DNA from: JAPUDQ01 sp964538665
Lineage (GTDB): Bacteria; Patescibacteriota; Saccharimonadia; Saccharimonadales; Saccharimonadaceae
DNA: 20,888 nucleotides
Assembly: GCA_964538665.1 (NCBI GenBank)
Contig: CAZIEB010000014.1
Coordinates: 1 to 20,888, forward strand
Direction of reading: 5' to 3'
The notes beneath the pieces are model-generated. The model did not search any database and had not been told where the DNA came from. It saw only the letters and a program-made list of their open reading frames with translations. Below are positions 15,781-20,888 of the stretch, piece after piece. The position numbers were made by a program, and so were the translations under genes. Within the stretch, counting starts at the first letter, position 1. Every line of letters starts with the position of its first letter.

Positions 15781-16989
15781 ATGACATTATCTGAAGAACT
15801 CTCATGGCGAGGGTATGTACACCAAACTACATTTAAAAATGTTGAGGATATCAATACGCCTCGTACTTTTTATCTTGGCGTTGATCCAAGTGCGGCAAGT
15901 ATGCATATCGGAAATCTCGCGCAGGTACTATTGGTCAAGCATTTATTGCGTCAGGGTCACAAAGCAATTGTACTAGTCGGTGGCGCGACCGGGATGATTG
16001 GCGATCCGAAAGACGATGCTGAACGTGATTTAAAAGCACTTGAGGAAATCGAGCACAACAAACGCGGTATTGCATCCCAGTACAAGAGATTACTAGAGGG
16101 TGAGCCGTTTGAGCTAGTCGATAATTATAATTGGTTTAAGGATATCTCTTATCTCTCATTCTTGCGTGATGTCGGTAAGCATTTTTCGATGACACAGTTA
16201 CTTGACCGTGAGTTTATCAAAGCACGAATCGGAGAAGGTGGTGTTGGTATTAGTTATGCAGAGTTTAGTTATTCACTCATCCAGGGTTATGATTTCTTGC
16301 ACTTATTTCGCACGCATGGAGCGACACTCCAGATAGGCGGGTCAGACCAGTGGGGTAATATGCTCTCTGGCGCCCAAATGATAAAAAAGCTCGAAGGCCA
16401 AGAAGCTCATGTTTGGACTGTTCCACTTATCATCGATAAGGCTACAGGCAAAAAGTTCGGCAAGTCAGAGGGCAACGCGGTGTGGCTTGATGCCGAAATG
16501 ACATCGCCGTACAAATTCTATCAGTTTTGGCTAAATGTTGATGATATAGGCGTCGGAGACTACCTAAAGCTTTTCACAATGATTTCTCCTGATGACTATG
16601 ATGAACTGTTAAGAGAGTTTAACGCCAATCCTCAACAGCGGGCAGCTCAGCGATATCTTGCATACCAAGTCACAGCGCTTGTGCACGGCACAGCGGCGGC
16701 TGATCAGGCGCAAAATGTCTCAAATACTCTCTTTGGTTCGACGGCGTTTTCAGAACTTCTCACCGAAGAAGTCGACATGCTCGCAAGAGAGATTCCTTCG
16801 ACAACTGCATCAAATGCGGTAGATGCGCTCGTGATGAGTGGCGTGGTGCAGAGTAACTCCGAGGCGCGTCGTCTCGTAGAGGGCGGGGGCGTGAGTGTCA
16901 ACGGTGAAAAAATCGTAGATAGTGCGGTGACTCTGCCTGTGCCTTCTTTGCTCAAAAAAGGCAAAAATACTTTTGTGCTCGTGAGGTAG
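15781..16989 (+). CDS. tyrS: Tyrosyl-tRNA synthetase
   Basis: TyrRS charges tRNA-Tyr. The 402-residue protein is a full class I synthetase: the HIGH-type motif reads HIGN at 42-45 after GVDPSAAS, followed by HKAIVLVGGATGMIGDP, the tyrosine-site stretch YSLIQGYDFLHL, GGSDQWGN, and the KMSKS-type loop KFGKS at 225-229. The last 60 residues are an S4 RNA-binding domain (SEARRLVEGGGVSVNG). The KFGKS form marks the common bacterial TyrS type rather than the KMSKS TyrZ type. It is probably the first gene of a run with recG, the zinc phospholipase-like gene and rsmD. The predicted leaderless start is described under its -10 box. Stop codon is TAG. Confidence 0.97.
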   Translation: MTLSEELSWRGYVHQTTFKNVEDINTPRTFYLGVDPSAASMHIGNLAQVLLVKHLLRQGHKAIVLVGGATGMIGDPKDDAERDLKALEEIEHNKRGIASQYKRLLEGEPFELVDNYNWFKDISYLSFLRDVGKHFSMTQLLDREFIKARIGEGGVGISYAEFSYSLIQGYDFLHLFRTHGATLQIGGSDQWGNMLSGAQMIKKLEGQEAHVWTVPLIIDKATGKKFGKSEGNAVWLDAEMTSPYKFYQFWLNVDDIGVGDYLKLFTMISPDDYDELLREFNANPQQRAAQRYLAYQVTALVHGTAAADQAQNVSNTLFGSTAFSELLTEEVDMLAREIPSTTASNAVDALVMSGVVQSNSEARRLVEGGGVSVNGEKIVDSAVTLPVPSLLKKGKNTFVLVR

Positions 16990-16992
16990 GTC

Positions 16993-19023
16993 ATGCGACC
17001 CGATATGCCATTAGCTGCAATCAAGGGCGTTGGCCCGAAAACTGCTGATACGCTGGCGTCTGCAGGCTTTACAACTGCTCGAGATTTGGTGCACCTGTTT
17101 CCTCGGCAGTATGAGGATTTTACGCAAGTAGCATCAATTTCTTCGCTACAGCCTGGAAACGTGGTGGTAAAAGGTAAAATATCCAACATCAGTTCACGCT
17201 ATGTACGAAGAGGGCTTCATATAACTCAGGCAGTCCTCAGTGATGCTACTGGCAAAGTCGCGTTGTCATGGTTCAATCAACCCTATCGAGCCAAGCATAT
17301 CGCCGCCAAAGGTGATTGGCTGGTTGCGGGTGAGTTTGTTTTTTCAAATCGGCGCTACCAGATACTCAACCCGAGCGTGCGGCATTCTGATGAAATTGTC
17401 GAAGAAGGTGTAGCTATCATTCCGATCTATCGTCAGATAGCTGGTATCAAAACAGCGGCGATACGGGCACTACTGACAGAATTACGACCACTGATTTCAA
17501 TGTGGCAGGATCCATTGCCGGATGCCCTCACGGCACATTTCAAGCTTATTTCATACGCAGATGCGCTGCTTCAGGTGCATTTTCCTGAATCGCCACACGA
17601 ACTTATGGCCGCAAAAGAACGGCTGGCGTTCCAGGAGATGCTGGAATTATTGTACGCGGCATTCTGCAACAAGGCCGACAACGAATCGCTCGAAGGATGG
17701 CCAATCAAATTTGATACCAAGCCGACACAGGAGCTTGTCGGGCAGTTACCGTTTCAGCTCACAGACGATCAACGGATTGCGGCATGGGAGATAATCTCGT
17801 CAATGCAAGATACAAAACCTATGAATCGACTCCTGCAAGGTGATGTCGGCTCTGGCAAGACCGTCGTAGCTGGTATTGCTGCGTTTGTTGCTGCAAGGGC
17901 TGGATTCCAGACAGCCGTGCTTGCGCCAACCGAGCTTTTGGCGCGACAGCACGCCACAACCCTGTCTTCGCTTCTGGAGCCGTTTGGCGTATCGGTAGGG
18001 TTGCTTGTTGGGTCGGCGTCACCCAAAGCCAAGCAGCAGCTCAAAGAATCCATTTCATCGGGGGCGGTAGCGATTACTGTCGGAACACAGGCGTTGCTCC
18101 AGCAGTCCGTCTCGTTTCATCGGCTTGGATTTGTAGTTATTGATGAACAGCACCGTTTCGGCGTCAAACAGCGGCAAGAGCTGCTCAAAAAGTCCCGCAA
18201 GATGCCGCATGTGCTCTCTATGACCGCAACACCTATTCCTCGTAGTCTCCAGCTAACGGTCTACGGCGACTTGGATGTATCGATATTGAGACAAAAACCA
18301 ACTGGTCGTAAGTCGATTCAAACTAAGATTGTGTCGCCTGCCAGTCGCGCAGCGCTTCTGCGCACCGTCGACGAGCAAATTGCCCAAGGCAGGCAAGTGT
18401 ATGTCGTCTGTCCTCTTATCGAAGGCGATGACTCAGAGCTGCGGACCGTAACATCTGAATACGAAAGACTTCGAAAAACAGCATTGAAACATCGCCGGAT
18501 AGGTCTCCTGCACGGCAAGCTTAACGCTCAGGACAAAGAGCATGTGATGAAGCAATTTGTTGATCGCGAGTTCGATGTACTTGTTGCGACGACAGTTGTG
18601 GAAGTCGGAGTTGACGTGCCAAATGCGACCGTGATAATTATCGAGGGTGCGGAGCGATTTGGACTCGCTCAGCTTCATCAGCTTCGAGGTCGTGTTGGAC
18701 GGAGTGGGCATCAAAGTTACTGTTACATTGTGCCGACGGAATCGCGCCAAACGACCAACCAACGCCTGAGGGAACTCGCTGCAAGCGACGATGGGTTTTA
18801 TCTCGCTGAGAAAGATTTGGAAATGCGCGGACCGGGGGAGATTTATGGCACCGCACAACATGGCCAACTCAACCTTCAGATAGCGCATCTCAATGACATG
18901 CAGCTTGTGAAACAAGTTCGAATAGCGATTGCCTATAGCCAGCAAAACAGTATTGACCTGCTACAATATCAAGAGATGCGAGACAGAGTGAATGTATACC
19001 GTCGACTTACGACGCTTAATTAA
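16993..19023 (+). CDS. recG: ATP-dependent DNA helicase RecG
   Basis: RecG reverses stalled replication forks and moves branched DNA junctions. The 676 residues show a helix-hairpin-helix-like start (IKGVGPKTADTLASAGF), the OB-fold wedge domain (about 50-130), and two helicase domains: Walker A GDVGSGKT at 283-290, DEQH at 384-387, MTATPIPR, then VVEVGVDVPNA, GRVGRSGHQSYC and the C-terminal block with RGPGEIYGTAQHG. Length is close to the family's usual 680-700. It begins three bases after the tyrS stop, with GTGAGG at the end of tyrS as its likely ribosome binding site. Stop codon is TAA. Confidence 0.97.
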   Translation: MRPDMPLAAIKGVGPKTADTLASAGFTTARDLVHLFPRQYEDFTQVASISSLQPGNVVVKGKISNISSRYVRRGLHITQAVLSDATGKVALSWFNQPYRAKHIAAKGDWLVAGEFVFSNRRYQILNPSVRHSDEIVEEGVAIIPIYRQIAGIKTAAIRALLTELRPLISMWQDPLPDALTAHFKLISYADALLQVHFPESPHELMAAKERLAFQEMLELLYAAFCNKADNESLEGWPIKFDTKPTQELVGQLPFQLTDDQRIAAWEIISSMQDTKPMNRLLQGDVGSGKTVVAGIAAFVAARAGFQTAVLAPTELLARQHATTLSSLLEPFGVSVGLLVGSASPKAKQQLKESISSGAVAITVGTQALLQQSVSFHRLGFVVIDEQHRFGVKQRQELLKKSRKMPHVLSMTATPIPRSLQLTVYGDLDVSILRQKPTGRKSIQTKIVSPASRAALLRTVDEQIAQGRQVYVVCPLIEGDDSELRTVTSEYERLRKTALKHRRIGLLHGKLNAQDKEHVMKQFVDREFDVLVATTVVEVGVDVPNATVIIIEGAERFGLAQLHQLRGRVGRSGHQSYCYIVPTESRQTTNQRLRELAASDDGFYLAEKDLEMRGPGEIYGTAQHGQLNLQIAHLNDMQLVKQVRIAIAYSQQNSIDLLQYQEMRDRVNVYRRLTTLN

Positions 19024-19043
19024 ACTATAAACAGTAGAGAAAC

Positions 19044-19859
19044 ATGTACAGCGGATCGACAATTCGAGGAAAATCAGGACGGATGATGGGTGCCCATCAG
19101 AAGATTAATCGTGTTGCGCGCAAGCGGCTACCAATGATTTTGCCGACGCATGATAGTTTTCCTGGCATACTCGAAATTCTTCACTTCGAAGGAATGAACG
19201 GACCAGACGGCATCAAGCGCAAAAGTCCAGCCAAAGATGAGCCGTGGCACTATATCGATCCGACCAATGAGCTAGATACCGAATTATTTACGCTTATTGA
19301 GCATCACATCGCAAATTTGACGCAGGCGCTGACGGTTCACAACCATACGCGCGCAGCGTTTGAGGCCGCGTGGCTGTCTCATGCCATTGTTGATGGTTTG
19401 ACCCCTGCCCATCATTACCCCCTCGGCGAAAAAATAGAAGAGTTGTGGGGGCACCCCAAAGAACTACGCACGACGCTCAAATCAAAGAATATCATTCCTG
19501 CGGCAAATCGACGTCAACAAGTGAGCAAAAACTGGGAATATTGGGGCGCCAAGGGTGTATTTACCACACATGTATTATTTGAATTTGGTGTTGCGAGTAC
19601 GATTACGCCGCTGCGCTTTAAAGATCTCGCACCCAACAACGATCAGCTTGTTCGCGTCAAAAAAGATGGTCCGATTCCGCTTTTTCGAGAAGCGGTCTGG
19701 AAAGTATACGAGCTCGATATGTATAATGAGTTTCAAAAAAATGGCTGGACGAGGCATCTTGCCAGAGTTACTCGTACGCAACTCGCACCGATAATTATCA
19801 AATCAGTGATGATTGCCTGGTACTATGCAGCGATTCAGGCCGAAAAAAGGGTCAATTAG
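19044..19859 (+). CDS. Zinc-dependent phospholipase C / P1-nuclease-like protein
   Basis: The 271 residues carry the metal-ligand pattern of the zinc phospholipase C/P1 nuclease fold: GAHQKINRVA (H18), WHYID (H69), HAIVDGLTPAH (H113, D117, H123, the H-x3-D-x5-H signature) and HVLFE (H176, E180, the H-x3-E pair). All helices between them look intact. Known members are usually secreted; this one has no signal peptide or membrane helix, so it may act inside the cell, or be exported by another route. The substrate, phospholipid or nucleic acid, cannot be told. It starts 20 bases after recG with only a weak purine stretch (AGAGAAA) upstream; an ATG at 19083 is an alternative that keeps H18. It ends one base before rsmD, so the two are coupled. 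Stop codon is TAG. Confidence 0.75.
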   Translation: MYSGSTIRGKSGRMMGAHQKINRVARKRLPMILPTHDSFPGILEILHFEGMNGPDGIKRKSPAKDEPWHYIDPTNELDTELFTLIEHHIANLTQALTVHNHTRAAFEAAWLSHAIVDGLTPAHHYPLGEKIEELWGHPKELRTTLKSKNIIPAANRRQQVSKNWEYWGAKGVFTTHVLFEFGVASTITPLRFKDLAPNNDQLVRVKKDGPIPLFREAVWKVYELDMYNEFQKNGWTRHLARVTRTQLAPIIIKSVMIAWYYAAIQAEKRVN

Positions 19860-19860
19860 C

Positions 19861-20409
19861 ATGGGCCTGCGAATCATTAGCGGGGTATTCGGTGGCCGCA
19901 AGATAGAGACGAGTGGGAGCTTCAAAACTCATCCTATGGGGGATAGGGTTCGCAGCTCTTTATTTAACATACTAGGAGACATCAGTGGCCTTACAGTACT
20001 TGACGCATTTGCTGGCAATGGCAGCTTGGGCCTTGAGGCGATGAGTCGCGGCGCTGATAGTGTCGTGTTTATCGAAAGAGACAGGACCGCCCAGCGTACT
20101 ATCTCGCACAATATTACATCACTCGATGTCGGCGACCGTGCAAAGCTTATCAAAACATCCGTTGGAGCCTGGTCGGCCACGAGTAGCGATGAAAAATTTG
20201 ATATTATCTTCGCAGATCCACCATACAATGATTTACAGTTATCCACAGTTTTCCAACTCAAAAACCATTTAAATCCTAAAGGGCTTATGATATTATCATA
20301 TCCAGGTAGGGAGTCGGCGCCGACCGTTAATGGAGTTGTTGTGGTGGACAATCGTAGTTACGGAGACGCGGCGTTGGCTTTCTACCGCCTAGATGATAGC
20401 CACGTATAA
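19861..20409 (+). CDS. rsmD: 16S rRNA (guanine-966-N2)-methyltransferase RsmD
   Basis: RsmD methylates G966 of 16S rRNA during 30S assembly using S-adenosylmethionine. From the ATG at 19861 the protein has 182 residues, the normal size. It opens with RIISGVFGGRKI and HPMGDRVRSSLFNIL, the family's RNA-binding N terminus, then the SAM-binding DAFAGNGSLGLEA at 48-60 and the catalytic DPPYND at 119-124. A TTG further upstream at 19813 would overlap the previous gene and add 16 unconserved residues, so it is not used. The ATG is one base after the previous stop, suggesting coupled translation. Stop codon is TAA and a short hairpin with a T run follows. Confidence 0.96.
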   Translation: MGLRIISGVFGGRKIETSGSFKTHPMGDRVRSSLFNILGDISGLTVLDAFAGNGSLGLEAMSRGADSVVFIERDRTAQRTISHNITSLDVGDRAKLIKTSVGAWSATSSDEKFDIIFADPPYNDLQLSTVFQLKNHLNPKGLMILSYPGRESAPTVNGVVVVDNRSYGDAALAFYRLDDSHV

Positions 20410-20414
20410 AGTAT

Positions 20415-20432
20415 GCCCAGTCGGGCTTTTTT
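20415..20432 (+). terminator. Short intrinsic terminator after rsmD
   Basis: GCCC (20415-20418) pairs with GGGC (20423-20426) over a four-base loop, followed directly by six T. The stem is short, but all pairs are G-C, and its place five bases after the rsmD stop supports a terminator for the tyrS-rsmD run. Confidence 0.55.
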
Positions 20433-20452
20433 ACTTTTCTGGGATATGTTGG

Positions 20453-20458
20453 TATAGT
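20453..20458 (+). promoter_or_regulatory. -10 box of the small membrane protein gene
   Basis: TATAGT lies six bases before the ATG at 20465. TTACTT at 20431-20436 is a possible -35 with a 16-base spacer. The predicted transcription start is the A of the ATG, so the message would be leaderless. Confidence 0.5.
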
Positions 20459-20464
20459 TCTTTC

Positions 20465-20740
20465 ATGCTTATACTTCATATTATCATCGCATCGCTACTT
20501 ACTATTTCGGCTACTGGCTTACTTGTGGCGGCATTGAAGCGCTATAGTAGGCCCCAGTTGAGAATTCTTTCGATTGTCGGGCTGGTAATGACATTTATCA
20601 CCGGTGTGAGCCTAGTGGTTTCGTATGGTGGTATTGGTAGATTCTGCGCTTCTATGACCATTGCTACAGTGAGTGTGATAGCGATAGAACGATTTTATAT
20701 CTACCGACTTGTTTCTGTATCTGTACGTGTCGATAACTAG
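20465..20740 (+). CDS. Small membrane protein, unrecognised
   Basis: No family recognised. From the ATG at 20465 the protein has 91 residues with three likely membrane helices at about 3-24, 34-54 and 62-84, joined by a short basic loop (LKRYSRPQLR) after the first helix, which the positive-inside rule would place in the cytoplasm. The ATG is preferred over an upstream in-frame ATG at 20393 because that one lies inside rsmD and the terminator, while 20465 has its own -10 box. It converges with the partial gene at 20752. Stop codon is TAG. Confidence 0.7.
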   Translation: MLILHIIIASLLTISATGLLVAALKRYSRPQLRILSIVGLVMTFITGVSLVVSYGGIGRFCASMTIATVSVIAIERFYIYRLVSVSVRVDN

Positions 20741-20751
20741 TTTTTGATATT

Positions 20752-20888
20752 TTACCTCGACACTTTATAATCGGACATATTGCTATGAGCATGTGGTGGC
20801 TGCGTGAAACGTACATATGCGTAGACACGCCGCGTGCCGTTCGTAGACGTCCGAGATGACGTTAAACTCCAAACTTCACAATTTGTAT
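20752..20888 (-). CDS. C-terminal end of an unrecognised, possibly pilin-like surface protein (cut by window edge)
   Basis: On the minus strand one frame is open from the window edge for 45 codons to a TAA at 20752-20754; the other two minus frames are closed early. The reading includes VWSLTSSRTSTNGTRRVYAY, a Ser/Thr-rich beta-like end that resembles the C-terminal strands of type IV pilin-like or other secreted proteins (compare the common TSTGTS.G.TR pattern). The gene would converge with the small membrane protein, 11 bases away, in keeping with the tight spacing elsewhere. An open run of this length could occur by chance in roughly one frame in ten, so the call is moderate and the function is a guess. 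Confidence 0.5.
   Translation of the reverse strand, partial: TNCEVWSLTSSRTSTNGTRRVYAYVRFTQPPHAHSNMSDYKVSR

Noticed and set aside
15907..15915. HIGN instead of HIGH in TyrRS as a lost catalytic motif
   Set aside because: The rest of the active site is intact and Asn at this position occurs in other functional class I synthetases, so it is a normal variant.
18433..18945. 170-codon open frame on the minus strand inside recG
   Set aside because: It is antisense to conserved helicase motifs of RecG and has no start signal or family features.
20744..20771. Strong promoter-like pair TTGATA-16-TATAAT on the plus strand, with a possible 24-codon leader peptide at 20784 starting MSMWWL (tandem Trp codons, as in attenuators)
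   Set aside because: It overlaps the end of an open minus-strand frame, the peptide would end in a TGA stop unlike every gene here, and no attenuator hairpin or downstream gene is visible before the edge. Sequence to the right could revive it.
1..20888. tRNA or rRNA genes, CRISPR arrays, insertion sequences, prophage genes or other transferred islands
   Set aside because: No repeat-spacer pattern, transposase, integrase, cloverleaf or rRNA signature was noticed, and gene character is uniform across the window.

Overview
The window looks like a chromosomal segment from a member of the Patescibacteria (CPR), most likely Candidatus Saccharibacteria (TM7). This is inferred from overall protein character, very short intergenic spaces, a ribosomal protein L19 with an Ala/Lys/Glu-rich tail, a fused RNase HII-YraN gene, and several start codons placed almost directly behind a -10 box. 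No database search was possible. The code is standard in practice: every large gene reads through without TGA, Trp is TGG, and none of the 16 stop codons seen is TGA (9 TAA, 7 TAG). A run of 100 N at 2980-3079 marks an assembly gap.

Layout. 1-197 (-): N-terminal end of a malic enzyme, divergent from rplS (304-825). 896-1849 (+): RNase HII fused to a YraN-type nuclease domain, tail to tail with a two-gene peptidase operon on the minus strand (M1 aminopeptidase, then M13 endopeptidase containing the gap). 6138-7271: nusA, divergent from the peptidases. 7412-13026: a four-gene operon clpC - membrane-anchored HExxH protein - radA - PIN/TRAM protein, with a perfect CIRCE-type inverted repeat over its promoter. 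13056-15695 (-): class A penicillin-binding protein, convergent with that operon. 15781-20409: tyrS - recG - zinc phospholipase C/P1-nuclease-like protein - rsmD, probably one transcript. 20465-20740: small three-helix membrane protein. 20752-20888 (-): C-terminal end of an unrecognised, possibly surface-associated protein.

How the genes fit together. Most are housekeeping: translation (L19, TyrRS, RsmD), transcription (NusA), DNA and RNA maintenance (RNase HII, RadA, RecG), cell wall synthesis (PBP), protein quality control (ClpC) and peptide breakdown (M1, M13). Two cytoplasmic-looking peptidases fit a host-associated cell that scavenges peptides. The clpC-radA-PIN/TRAM order recalls the Firmicutes ctsR-mcsA-mcsB-clpC-radA-disA-yacL locus, but here a membrane-anchored metalloprotease-like gene sits between clpC and radA and the repressor signal resembles CIRCE (HrcA). 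That operon is the best candidate for something not well described. Other points of note are predicted leaderless transcripts, complete absence of TGA stops, the RNase HII-YraN fusion, and a zinc phospholipase/nuclease-like protein with all metal ligands but no signal peptide.
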